From positions 24,363,159 to 24,427,158 of the forward strand of contig JAJEKV010000002.1 in NCBI GenBank assembly GCA_021234155.1: a stretch of 64,000 nucleotides of DNA, given 5' to 3'. Positions within the stretch are counted from its first letter, which is position 1. Every line of letters begins with the position of its first letter. Shown piece after piece: positions 47,533 to 59,639 of this stretch. The notes beneath the pieces are model-generated. The model ran no database searches, was not told the origin of the DNA, and saw nothing but the letters and a program-made list of their open reading frames with translations. Position numbers and translations under genes: made by a program. The DNA is from Isoetes taiwanensis (Eukaryota; Streptophyta; Lycopodiopsida; Isoetales; Isoetaceae).

Positions 47533-47572
47533 CCCTTGCAACGTGAAAGCCAGGAGGTGCAATTCTTGGAGG

Positions 47573-47652
47573 AATGCAAGTAAAATTAGATAGAATGCAA
47601 GTAGAATTAGCTCGAATGCAAGTAAAAAAGTTGGACTGCAAGTAAATTAGAA
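47573..47652 (+). repeat. four-copy ~21-bp tandem repeat
   Basis: The core aatgcaagtaaaattag recurs at 47573, 47594, 47615 and, as ctgcaagtaaattag, at 47636. It directly follows the foldback. Confidence 0.8.
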
Positions 47653-47659
47653 AGATTAT

Positions 47660-49915
47660 AGGGTAAGATTATAGGGTGAAACAGTGGCGTCGACGATGGA
47701 GCACAACAGATTTTTTTTACGTTAGATCCCTGGTTTGAAACTTGCCACATGGCATGATACGATTAGCACAGAGGCAAGAATTGCACCTACCTAGTTTTTG
47801 TGGTAGTCTCTAAAGTTTTCTCCTAGTAAAAGTGTCTTTTCAAACACGGTCTAGGACCGCCACCGACCTATGCATTTAATTTATTAGGTGGCACAAATTT
47901 AAATTACCCCCTCATCAATTTTTGGTAAGGTGTGTTGCACAGACCACATTTGGACATATTGAATATAGCCAAGCAATTTGAGACTTCCGATACTCATAAG
48001 CAACAAAACAACAGTACTAGACTTATAATATTGTTCCATTAGATTGTCCTATGAGGTACATGATTTGGTACCTAAATAGTAAACAATTATGTTGGCTTGT
48101 CTAATATGCACGTTCGCAAGCTATATATATGTGGAATAGCAGAGAGTCTGTAGCATGGCAATTTCACTATAGCATGAAAGAGGCTGTAGGTGGCAAATTG
48201 GCAAATTCTGGCTATACCTTTTGCTCCTCTAAACCTTTTGATATTCTTCGATGTTCTTACGTTGTTTTGCCACCACTGATGTTAATATATAGTGGCCTCC
48301 TGTCACAAGCATTAAGCTACAAAACATGCTTTTCATCACTTCATTATGGTCTCCTTAGATATTACCACCTTACCTAGATATGGCTCTACATCTAACATAA
48401 TGTTTGCTTGGAAGCAGAAAGATCGAGCACGCAACAACAATTGACCTCAGGATGTGTAGAATAGTTGCACCTCGAACCCTTGATCATTCAGGAGATGGCA
48501 ATGAAGATTCATCTGAGGCAAAAAACATTTGGGTGCATGGATCTCCCCCAAACTTCTTTGCATTCACTAATTGCACTTGTTAATTATGCACTTTTCAAAA
48601 TTTCAAATAGTGGTGCTATTTTACTCTTTACATAGTCACATGTTGAATGAGAAAAAGGTAAAAAAGAGCCACCCTTTCAAGCTTTCACGATTATTACATA
48701 AATCATCACCACCTCTGCAAGCAAGCACAAGAGGTTGAGAATGTGATTTTCCCATATGTTTTACGGCATGAATACATATAATGAAATGACATGTCACTAT
48801 GTAATTTTGGGGGTAACACTAGCCATGTTAACATGAATTGAATAAATTGATTTGAATTGAATTGAATATCATCTCACTATGTATTTTTGGGGGTAACACT
48901 AGCCATGTTAACATGAATTGAATTGAATATCATCGTTGAGATAAAAAAAAAGGCATATGGGATCCAAACAAAGAACACAACAAACCTATTACTATCCAGG
49001 ATTAGGAAACCCTCGCCCCAAAGGGTTTTCAAGGGAAAACCTTAAAAGGATATGCTTGCTGATAAACTGTACATTTATACATTTTAATGTAGTGATGAAG
49101 GACACAACTGAGTTCACATATCTAGTGCCTCATAAAGATATGATGCTAGTACCCCCATTAAAGCCATCTGCACATCACGCGTAGCAATTGGTTAGGTGCA
49201 ACTCTTTACTTAAAGGTTTCACAAAGAGTGCCTTAGCAAAAGGTGCAAGCATATACATGTTTGTATATGAGCGAGAAAGTATTGTCAGAAGATTAGTTAC
49301 TGACCAAGAGAAAAATAGTCTCTCTTGCACATGGATTTGAGCCAAACCAAGGTACAACCACCTGTCAAATTGGGTAATATGATAAAAAAGGCAGTTGTGC
49401 CACTCGTCCTTAACAGGCTCCCACTCTTTCTGTCAGCTTCTTTCTGACAACCATCAAGCCTCCCTCTCAGGCTTCCATGCTTTCTGAAGCTAAAACATCA
49501 AATCCTCTAATAATAGAAAAGCAGGTTTGATAGATATCCTTATGTGGGAGGCCTGAACGATTTTGCTTTGCAAGGATGTTATTGGATGAATGTATTTGCT
49601 TTGTAGGGGCCAATATAAAATGCTTTTAATACTGGAATTTGAAGAGATCATTACATTTGATGTGTGATCTAGGTATATCTTAGAATTAACACAGTCTACT
49701 GCTCAGGAAATTATAAAGTCCTCGAAATTATTATGTCCTCCAACAATGGACTACAAGAATATTAGTAGGTTATTTACATTGTTTCCTACATTCTTTCAGC
49801 AGCCATTCTCTAGATCCTTGCATATTGGTTGTTTGCAAGGTACCAATGTTGTTTCTAATACTTTTATTTGGCATGTTAACTTTAGTTCAAGCAAGCAACG
49901 ATATTGTTGGTATTA
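47660..49915. other. no supported gene; local duplication
   Basis: AT-rich sequence without domain-bearing frames. A tandem duplication at 48794-48935 repeats atttttgggggtaacactag and ccatgttaacatgaattgaa, with a gaattgaatt run between. Gene-like signals are absent. Confidence 0.45.
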
Positions 49916-50110
49916 TTCTTATGACATTGAGTAGATTATTGATGAGGTTCAAGCATTGTGATCAATGAAGCAACCATACTATGTTTTTATGACATTGGGA
50001 GATGAGGTTCATGCTTAGGAAACATGAAGCAAACCATACTGTGTTTTTATGTCCTATGACTTAAAACATACCATGCTTTTATGACATTGGGCGATGAGGT
50101 TTCTGCTTAG
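49916..50110 (+). repeat. three-copy ~65-bp tandem repeat
   Basis: The phrase ttatgacattg(gg), gatgaggtt, cttagg, then aaccatactgtgtttttatg recurs three times (about 49918, 49987, 50070), with changes in the middle. Confidence 0.7.
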
Positions 50111-52200
50111 GGGCATTTTTACGTTGTGGGGGAAAGAGGTCTCTTGTTTTCAGGGGTCGTAACTTTTTCTAGGTAACTCGGATGGCCATGATTTTGCACC
50201 AATGTGTCGGGCATGGTCCGATTACCCTAGGGGCATCAGCGTCCGGCATCAAAATAGCTCAAATGGGGCCAGGGGCACAGAGTGCGCCGCTAGCATTTTT
50301 GCGTCTTAGAATAAAAAAAGAAACGTGTATTTTGCCAATGGTGCATCTATATAAAAATGCATATTTCCGCCGTATAAAAATTCTATCATATGTTTCCCGT
50401 ATAAAAGTTTTTCTTTGCCCCCCAACCCAAATTTGAACCTTGACCTCCCAACTCCAACCTTAGGCGCTTAACACCACGCGAAACTTTCTTGAATGTAATA
50501 TACATGTTTCACATATTTTTTATAAGAGTTAGTACTCTATTTCCTCTGCATAGCAATTTTTTTTATAAAAGTGTATTACGGGGACTTGAATCCTTACACT
50601 CCCACCACCCAGCCAAACCCTTTACCAACACAGTAAGCCTCCTTTCAATGGACATACTAGTCTCTTCTTTTACTTAACCAATATATCTCTGTTTCTATAT
50701 TAACCAATATATCTCTGTTTCTATAGTAAGACTTCTGTCTAATAATCACTCTTCCCTAAACCAACGCTGTGGTGGCAACAACTCTATCGGACTAGTGCAA
50801 CCATGGTGAGGTAGGAATAACGTAAGGGTTATTACCGTCACTGCAGAATGTTTCCCGCAACCAATCGACGAACGTTCACGCTGAACGATGGAAGGGAACT
50901 CCTCTGAGTAAGATAGAGACTTCTAAGTTGGATTCTAATCCACTATCACCTTGGATATTCTTTAGGCGACGATAATAATATTCAGTTATCGACATTCCTA
51001 GACCTATAGCTTTAAATATATATTTTTTTCCTTTGGTAGATGCCTTGATAACAAAATTTCTAGACCTATAGCTTAAAATATATATTTTTCCTTTGGTAGA
51101 TGCCATGATTTAATCTATATTACATTCATGTGCTTTATCTCGTATCTTACTTGACTTTATATACTGGGGTTAAGTAAAATTTATAGAGACCACCATAGCT
51201 TGTGTTATTTTTCTTCAGTGTCCAAGTCTTAACTCGTGGCACTTTCCAGAGAACGGATCTCTCTTGGCCCAATCCACTACGGACTGCCATGCAGCACCCC
51301 TCTAGAACATGGGTCTAGCTTTAATCCTTCTACCCTTCACTTCTTCTTCTCGATGGTCGTGTTTCTTTAATGGATCACTCCTCCAGATTAGGATACATAC
51401 TCTGTAACACATAATGAGTGCTTGTGCTAGAACCCCCACAACAATGTTAACACTTACTCTAATTAATCTAGAGTACAAACTTTAGTATTATTTTGTGCCC
51501 AACTTCACCGCCTATATGGCAGTGATTATTTGGTTGCGCCACACGACTGTCAAATTGATGGTGGCCTACCCTCTTCTGGAGTTGTTCTACCGTAACAGTC
51601 CAATGGCATCCAACCATTGTTGACTAGTCATCTCCTTCTAGGGTATCTAGATATGTTGGGGCAAAGTGTTTCGAACCATTACTTTAGCGCATAAACGTCA
51701 TTAAGTTCCACAAATAAACTTACATATTGTAAGGGATTATGTGGATATCCCAAAGAACAGTACCACTCAAAGAACAACCGGGGTAGAACAACCCATGAGA
51801 TTTGATCCCTTGACTGATGATATATTGCGGTTGCATCTTGCGTAAGAGCTTGGCCACGCACATCGATGACAATCGTCCCACGCTATGGTCGACAGGTTGC
51901 TTTTGCTCTCGCATATCTTTGACCTCGGTAATAATGGACTAGCACGCTGGCCTTCCCTTCCACCGCAAGAGCACTTGTAGGCGGGGAAAACCCGGGGGCG
52001 GATCTAGTATGATGGACTATGTGCCGGTGCCCGAGCGGGATATGCATGTCGCCAAGCACTTTTCGGTGGGAAACGCTAATAGGGATGAAGAGACCAGACT
52101 TCACCACCACTTACCACTTTTACTTGAAGTTGGCTTGGCAAAGTTGTGCGAACCCCGATGCAACAACTCCTCACATGCCTCACCGCGATTGATTATGAAC
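50111..52200. other. no supported gene; two small tandem duplications
   Basis: At 50676-50726 a 25-bp phrase (taaccaatatatctctgttt, ctata) is present twice. At 50998-51110 a ~60-bp phrase (tagacctatagctt, atatatattttttcctttgg, tagatgcc) is present twice. The remainder to 52200 has no recognisable coding sequence, although the 5' part of the next LINE may begin around 51900. Confidence 0.4.
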
Positions 52201-54774
52201 ATGCAGGGGGCTTATGCCCGATGCTTATAGATGACCCGGCGAAATTTTGCAATATCCTACACTAGAGCAAAGATGCATGACGGTGGACCGATGTGCTTTT
52301 TAGGACTCACGGCAGAGGTGCTTTGGGATAAGCCGCCCATGACGGACCTCCGAACACAACCTTCCCACGTAATCAATGGTTTGATGCGAGTGCAAGGAAC
52401 ACAAACGCCGGGTCCGCCAAGTCCACCGGACCACTTTACGCCCACATACGCGATTCGCATCGCGATCTTCCTTAAAGCTAAGAAAGCCGGTACATTGCGG
52501 CATCAAAGGGAAATGTTTTACCTCACGAACGTCATCCCGGACCTTCCGGCGAAGGGTTTCTTAGAAAGCCGCGATGCATTACGGGGAATATCACTCCCGG
52601 CAATGGAGACAATACTTGCAATGTACCTATAATGACCCTCGTGGTGCACATGCGGCATTACGTGCCCAAGATCGGAAATCATAGATTCGGGCGCGGAACA
52701 AGGCTTGCGCCGTTCCTTGCCAATGGGAAAGCCCGGACTTGGATGGTATGCAAGCGTAATTGCTTAAGTGGGCGGCGTCCATAATACCGGTGCTAACCGC
52801 CTTGTTCAACAAGGCATTACATGAAGGTTTCCCCGCCCGGTGGACCAATAGCGAGTTGTTCCCATATAAAGGCGGGTGACCCACACGCCCAGCCACCATC
52901 GAACAATCATGGTCAGTTTGGTGTTTGCAAAATTGCTTCGATTCTCGAGCGCCAGCTTGACGGTCAGTGTAGGCGGCAGAGGTCGCGGCCCTCACCCAAG
53001 GCGTGATTCGAACCCGACACTCAACCATTGACCACATCTTCACGCTCGCGAACTTCGATTGAAGACAACAGAAACCCGCCGATCTATATTGTTGCTTTGT
53101 GGATTTTATGCGGCGTTTGACAACCCGTGCCTTGGGAAAACTATGGGCAAGACCAACAGCTTGGGTTTCCTGTAGATTTGCGAGAATGCGATTAATGTGA
53201 GCTATACAAAAAGATGCTCTGCCTTCAGCAGCAAAGCCAACCATTTGATAGCAATGATCGGGGTCGCCGGGGATGCCCTCTCTCCCAACATTGTTTGGGC
53301 TTTACATTGATCAATTAGAGAGTCGGCTTTGTCGATAATGGGGTGATGGAGCTCACCTTCTCTATCGATCATCGACGCTTAATATATGTTGATGATGTGG
53401 ACCTCCTAGCTTACACACCAGCAGACATGCAACGACATCTCGGATGCCTTCGACACATTTCCGCCAAGCGACCGATATGCTTGTCAACCTGGCCAAGACT
53501 AAGGTGGTTTTCATATCATCTTCACGTCACCGAGGGTCCCCTCCTTCCGCCATCGAGGCCAAAATGTGGAAGTTGCATCCACATACAAATATTTGGGAGT
53601 GGAGTTTCCTTCTATGCACCGACACATCCATACGGGCCACGAAAGTGACGGCAGGCTGGAAGGCACTATATGCAATGCAAAACAATAGTCATAGAGCGGG
53701 AGTTGTATGATTGGGCCCATCAGTCCACGCTCAAGGTCTTAGTGGAGCCCGTCCCTTTTATACGGGGTGGAAGTATGGGGCCCAGAGTATCACTTGCTAC
53801 TTGGAATGACTTGGAGCGGTCCGTAAAGCCTTCTTAGTACGAGCACTAGGGTGAAGTCCACAGTCCCATATCAAATTCCCACCGCAGAGACAGATTTCTT
53901 GCTCTTCCGAGGGCGGCCCTTGATCGCCACATTGTCTATTTTTTTAGAAGGTGGTCAATATGGGACGATGCTCGCCTCCCTAAACTAGCTTATATCATGG
54001 CAATGGAGCCGCCCGGCCCTCAAGGCCCTCTTTGGAGGGAAAAGAGAGCTCAATGGTTGGCTAGATGGAATGTGCAGAGAGCACGTGTGCATACATGTGC
54101 AAAAGAGGCGATCGCCATAGCTTGAGGCAATATCTTGACGATTGCTTCCTCAGCAAGCTTTGGGATGCCAATGCCCTTGAACAGTCAAGACCGCACACTA
54201 CCAAAGCCACATAAATCCCACATTGGAACGAGGCCGCAATGCTACCCGGCACCCACTTGCCCATGAAAAGGCGCGCAGACTCATTGCCTCCATTCGCATC
54301 AGGGGCACATCATCTTCTAATTGAGACAAAGTGATGGATTGGTGAGCCACGCCCGATAGGCTCATCAATCTTTGTCAAATGGGAGTCATTGAGGATGAAT
54401 CTCATACCCTTCAAAGTTGCCCAAAGATATGATCAAATTCGGACCGCGATATCTTTGAGTTAGTCGGCCCGCCATCCGTTACATGTGACATTGAGCATAG
54501 CATCCGTACGGGTGTTGGGATCATATCTTCAGGAGGTTATGGACATGCGAGATCAGCTATGTCCTCGGGCACACACTTGACATGTATATAAACATTGATG
54601 TATACTTGTACAGTTTGACAGCATTCTTATTACTGCCACGGTTTTTCCCTCGAAAACCCTTCGGGGCGGGGGTTTTTTAACCCGGACAGTAATAAGTTTG
54701 CTGCGCTCCTTATGGGTCCCATAGGCCGATTGGCCTCAGTGGACGATAAAAAATCATTCTCATTCTCATTCTCT
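52200..54774 (+). mobile_element. second, different LINE (YVDD type), decayed and probably 5'-truncated
   Basis: Reverse-transcriptase blocks are visible across frames: RWTNSELVPI-like text near 52840, then SHHRTIMVSLVFAKLL (52890-52940), SNPTLNH...HIFTLAN-like text at 53010-53050, CFVDF-like text at 53090, CPLSPTLFGLYIDQLES-like text near 53275, and IYVDDVDLLAYTPADMQRH (53382-53440) with the YVDD catalytic box at 53385-53396. The C-terminal part has HVHTCAKEAIAIA-like text (54085) and DESHTLQSCPKYDQIR-like text (54395-54440), a Cys/His pattern found in many LINE C-termini. Frame 52231-52632 is probably the protein just before the RT. The 3' end has an inverted repeat (54627-54637 with 54684-54695) and a tail of cattct repeats (54754-54774). 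No intact frame remains. Confidence 0.75.
54627..54774 (+). other. LINE 3' end: hairpin and CATTCT tail
   Basis: The arms ttattactgcc and ggacagtaataa pair across about 46 bp holding the phrases ccctcgaaaacccttcgggg and cgggggttttttaaccc. After cgataaaaaat comes (cattct)n, about three and a half copies. A hairpin followed by a short microsatellite tail instead of poly-A is a known 3' end style in several LINE clades and contrasts with the poly-A LINE at 26.6-32.8 kb. Confidence 0.75.
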
Positions 54775-56756
54775 ATTAAAAAGGTTCTTGGTGAATTCAA
54801 TCCACCATGTTGTCCTAGGAAATGAAAGTCTTCTTTCCTATGCCATGCACCAAACCTTTAAAGAGCTTTTCAGCTCTTGCTGCCTTTCAAGCCGGAAATC
54901 TATCCTTGCATGTTAGGAAAGACCCACCTTTAAGTCATGCCATTCATCCAAGGATTGTGGAGGTAATAACCTTTCCATCCAGCTCGCTAAATACCATCAG
55001 TAAGGGTCCTTCATTCCTTTTCTTCTTCAATATATTTTACATCCATGGCCGATTTTCGTTATCCCTGCCCTTACGCGTCATAAAACGTATACAATTCACC
55101 CTTCGATTGTGTCCTTTATTTAGTAGAGTCATCAATCCATTTACTTCTTTAGTGTATTCTTTAACTGTCTTATATTCCATATGATATAACAGTTTATGTC
55201 CAAGGTTACTTCCAAACCCCCCCATGTTGTTAACCCATATATCGTTAGGGGTTATGAGTCAACATTGTCGTACGCCCTAGAAATGTATTATGTTTCTCTA
55301 TCATGACGTTATCCTGCTGTTATGGCATTACCAATGACTTGGCATCCTCATCTAAGCCATAGTCATGGCCTAAGTTAGCGAGTGAGCCTTCGTATGAGTC
55401 GTAAGTTACATGGAGTCATCAGGGTGCCTGCCTTGCATTTTATGAGCCTTCCTAAAATACCTATGTTTGATATAACCCAGGCTTGTATCGATGTTCGAGC
55501 CCTGTATGTTCTTATACATCCATGTAACCCATGGCATTCACCTTTGCCTAATTCGGGTATGGATCACGTGGGAGATTTAGTCTTCGGTGTCTATGCAAGA
55601 CACATTCGAACTTATAGTAGGTAACTGCTATTCGCTACCCGTCTTGGAATTGTACTGTTGTACTGTTCAACTCCATCATCTTAAGCTTTATTCTATTGCC
55701 CTTTGATATTTATTTCAAGCGCCAACTATAACATCCTACCTTACCATGCAACAGATTGACTGTTGTTTGCACATTCCAGACAGACTCCAGCCCCTCACTG
55801 GTCCGTATGGGGTACACTTGCTTTTCTCTCCTCGTGTCACTGCATATATTACCTCTTCAAGATGTTTATATCTGTGTACATAATACACACATGCTAAACA
55901 TATGTCCTCATCCCACAATACCAGAGCTCTGCTCCAACTTAGCTAAAGTGTAACCTTGGTAGTTCCTTGAAACAAAACCCATTGCCTATGTACCTCTATC
56001 ATGTGGATGAGCCACCGACTTTCCAAATAGACAATCACCAACTCTATGTTGGAATTGTATATGCTGCCTACATTTTGATAGGGTTCTCAGGTACTTCAAC
56101 CATTCCTTTAGTGCCTTATGGTACTTCAATCCCGTACATAAACTATGATTCCCCCATGGGCTTATGCCATAATTCCAAAGGTTACTACCCTACATGAAAA
56201 GCTTTTCTAAAGCCTTCTTCAGCTAAATATTCTTTGTGTCCCCAATATCAACCATGCTTTGTCACAATTAACCTATTTTTCTTAAGTTATTATGTTAACT
56301 TTAATTTTTGATCTGTTTCAGATGTCCTCGTCTTTGTCTCCCTCATAATGAGATGGATACATTAAACCCTCTCACTCTTATAATAGGAAACCCCTATGTT
56401 TCAATCTTCATTAGTAACCGCCATATGGTTATCCGATCCCTTACCCTCTTAAGAGTCTCAAAATCATACTCCATAAGAGGTGCGTACCTCAAGGCAAGGG
56501 ATCCTCCACCCCCTATTTTGGGGTCTTCACATAACTTTGCTCAAACTAATTACCGTTCAACTCTTCGCACAGTTATGGATTGTACATTATGCGTCATTTC
56601 AAACTTGATCACTTTGAACATGACAACTTTTGTGTGGCTTATAATTTCGCGTTACCTCTTAAAGGTGGGGAGACTTGCCTTCGACATGCCATGTGTTGGC
56701 CCAAAGCAAGAACAATCTTGATGCTGAGGACAACGTCATTTTCAAGGTGGGGAGAA
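54775..56756 (+). mobile_element. internal 3' part of an LTR retrotransposon, without recognisable polyprotein
   Basis: The segment ends in a polypurine tract (aaggtggggagaa, 56745-56757) directly before TGTGAC of the LTR, which is where plus-strand synthesis is primed. Frames such as 54822-55184, 55967-56197 and 56308-56721 are short and show no integrase, RT, protease or gag motif. It may be the long non-coding region between pol and the 3' LTR seen in some Ty3/gypsy lineages, or a large non-autonomous derivative. The LINE at 52.2-54.8 kb may have inserted into it; the sequence left of the LINE did not show me the element's other end. Confidence 0.55.
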
Positions 56757-58335
56757 TGTGACTTTCCACGTATTTATATGCCTTTTGGGTATGAATACAT
56801 GACACGTCACTATGAATAATTCATAGTGCATTAATTATCCATAAGCTAAGCTTAGCTATGTAAATCATTAGTCATTAAGGTGGGAACCTAACCTTAAACC
56901 CTAATTCGAATTTAGGGCGTCACCTAATATTAAAAGGGGTTAAAATATTAAATTAGTTAATATTAACCAACCCAGAGTTGCCACCTGGCCCAAATCGATT
57001 GGGCAAGGCAGGGTTGCTAATTTAGGACACCAAAATTGGGGCTTCCACCCCAATTTGCCCAATTTCAAAATGGGGGAGGGATTGGTGGAGGAGGAGTCAT
57101 GTTCAAACCCCGCCCCAAAATAGAAGGATGGAGAACCAGAGAGATAATGGATCTAGGTATGATCCCGGTTAGTACGTAGTTAGCTTGAATTCCTAGATAG
57201 TCATAGACTAACCCTTGTATGCTTAGAAGATAGCAAGGATTAACCCTTGTATGAACAGATGTATGGTTAATCTCTATTTTATGTTCTATTCGAAGCTATG
57301 GATAGATGGATGTATAATGATAGTTTCCTTTCTGTTCCTCCTGTGTTGTATGGGTAAAAAGGGGGTAGAGACTTAAAGGCCATCTAGAAGTAGAGATGTT
57401 CCTAGTTAGAACCCTTAAAACCCAGTAAATGAGGCCTGTGCACAAGAGCCCACCTGACTGTGGATGCTATATCGTGATTCAACACTAGATAATGGGTACA
57501 ATGGTGAAACGGGGATGGGGTCTTGCCTAACGTGGCTACATGACTTTTACAGTGTGCTAGAACTTATAGTCAGACCTCGCATTGGGGCCGGATATGGATC
57601 TGACACCTCTTGGGTCGCAGAAAATGTGCCTATATGGATATCTTGGGCTCGATGGGCGTGCGCCTAGCAGCCCATGGATTTTGGAGGGTTAAAGTCGTGT
57701 ACGGATGCATGTGCACCGAGGGGGCACATATTGTCTAGCACATCCAGGGATCCACTGTGCTTGGGGAGGGGATGCCTCCCTGACCTTCCGCATCGGACCG
57801 GGGAGATGTAACCTGGAATAGTCTCATAGGCTAATTCCATGAGATTGCATCTCTGGAAGGCTACAACCATGTCATAGCATGTTTCAGCCTATCTACAAAG
57901 TGTGCACAGGAGGGGCGAATGGAGTGGAGTACCCTAGCCATTGTTCTATGCCAGCCAACGCCATGTTATACTTTTGTCTGCTGATATCTTGCGGCCCTGA
58001 CCGTCAGTTGATCCCCATGAGTCTGAGCCCAGGATAGCAACCTTATTTATGGTGCATTTCCTTTGTTATATTGGTTTTTTGTTGTTAGTTGTGCCAATGA
58101 TGATGGACCACCCTTCGTGGTGGTATAATGCTTTTTCGTATTGTTGCCAGGTGCTAACATGTATGTACGCTTCCGCTATATAGGATTTCCATAAAAGGCG
58201 TGGGTTGAAGGACACCTCCGTGTCCTTCACCCGGACCCTTGGCCATCACAAGTGGTCCGAGTCAGACGGAGGGCCCTTTCGTGGAGATGGAGTCGCCATG
58301 GGAGGGGAATTTCCTGTATTTATACATGGGAGCAT
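56757..58335 (+). mobile_element. 3' LTR of family A, probably interrupted at its very end
   Basis: It opens TGTGACTTTCC like the solo LTR, right after a polypurine tract. It shares ordered blocks with 37915-39528: agagac...cctagt...agaaccct (57365-57415), gaccggggagatg (57797), gtgtgcacaggaggggc...gga (57899), gccagc, tgagtctgagccc (58018), cgtgtcc (58219), and ggggaatttcctgtat...tgggagca (58303-58335). Similarity stops within a few bases of the expected ...TCACA end. The first ~300 bp are much more diverged than the rest. The missing last bases fit an insertion by the next element. Confidence 0.75.
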
Positions 58336-59466
58336 TGTATGGATTCGGGAAGCATCATATCATCTGTGTCTCTGGGCTTTTTCTTTTGATCAACGAATTA
58401 GATCTCTTCTCCAACACCTGATCTTGATCCTATTTGAAAGCTCTCAGAGGATCTCTAGAGAGTTTCCAAAATCCATGCCTGTGCTCTGAAAAATAGTCTC
58501 AAAATTGAGTACCCAGGAAAAAATTGCCATGTAACGCCATTGCCAAGACTCCATGTCTGCCATTGCCAAGATGAAAAGCTGGTGCAAGGCCGATTATAAT
58601 AAACCTAGTGGCTACCCCATTGAATTTCTCTTAAATCCAAATGCGCCCCCATTAATATTGCCCAAAACCACAAGCCTTCCCCTCTGCTTTGCATCACTTA
58701 TGCAAAATTTATCGCTTGGAAACCACCAACAAATCTTCACCGAAAATTTGTACCCAGAAAAAAGAGGAGCACGCGTCAGCAAATAATACAAGCAGAATAC
58801 AACCATCTGATTCACGCTGCCAACAACTTGGCACACAAAAATAACCCTGCTATTTTTGTTCAAACCCTGTATTCTGAGCAAACGGCACACAAAAAAACCC
58901 CTACGAATTTGAATAAAAGGGAAGTTGCCAAGAGGAATTGACAGGGCTTCTTGTAGTCGATCTATTTATTGCCATATATTGCCACAGGATGAACCTGTTA
59001 TTCGTGGATAAAATTAAAGGATGCTCGAAACGACCAATCGACTAGGAGGCACTCAGAGACGACCAATTGAAACCCTATGGAAATTCCTCAGATGGAAAAG
59101 GGCAGCACAAAACTCTGCGGAACTGAACAGAAAACACGGAGCCCATAAAGAACCCTGCCGATCTGAATGGATTTGTATCACTGCCACCAAACTGCCCTGA
59201 AATCTCCAGACAAATACAAGCAAGGTCGGCTTGCTTGGTAAAATGGACTCTTGACGTGGCACGCTATCTCACCACCCAACCACGAGCCCTCAGCTAAGAC
59301 ACCGCTGCCCCAGAGCCCTCCCCCCGAGCTACTATATAGCGTGCACGCCCCGTTTGGTCCTTCTTTGGACCAAAGGCCCTCTTTGGACCATAGGCCCCCT
59401 TTTGGACTAAAAGCCCTCTTTGGACTAAAAGCCCAAAGAAGCCATCCACGTCTTTGGCATATAGCA
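58336..59466 (-). mobile_element. 3' LTR of the minus-strand chromovirus
   Basis: On the minus strand a purine tract (caagaggggggaa, 59467-59480) is followed by TGCTATATGCC, the expected start of the 3' LTR. A ctatatag box lies at 59332-59339. The other edge is placed at TG (plus strand 58336), where similarity of the preceding LTR ends; that gives 1,131 bp. The right edge is well supported and the left edge is an inference. Confidence 0.6.
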
Positions 59467-59639
59467 TTCCCCCCCTCTTGACAATGCAAAGGTCCTCCTG
59501 CTTTTGCAAAAGGGTGTCTAAATAACTTTAGCCATCCGAAAGCATAATCCTTCCTTGGCCCTCGCTTAGGTAGGCTAGTAGAAGCCTGTGGCTTGGACTT
59601 CCTCTTGTCTCTCGGCTTCCCTTTGCTTTCCGGTCTTTA

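Noticed and set aside
50575-50640. tRNA-like phrase ggggacttgaatcc
   Set aside because: There is no acceptor stem or cloverleaf around it and no A box, so the resemblance to a T-loop is chance.
52627-53244. 205-codon minus-strand open frame
   Set aside because: It overlaps the plus-strand reverse-transcriptase blocks of the second LINE and has no domain of its own, so it is an antisense shadow.
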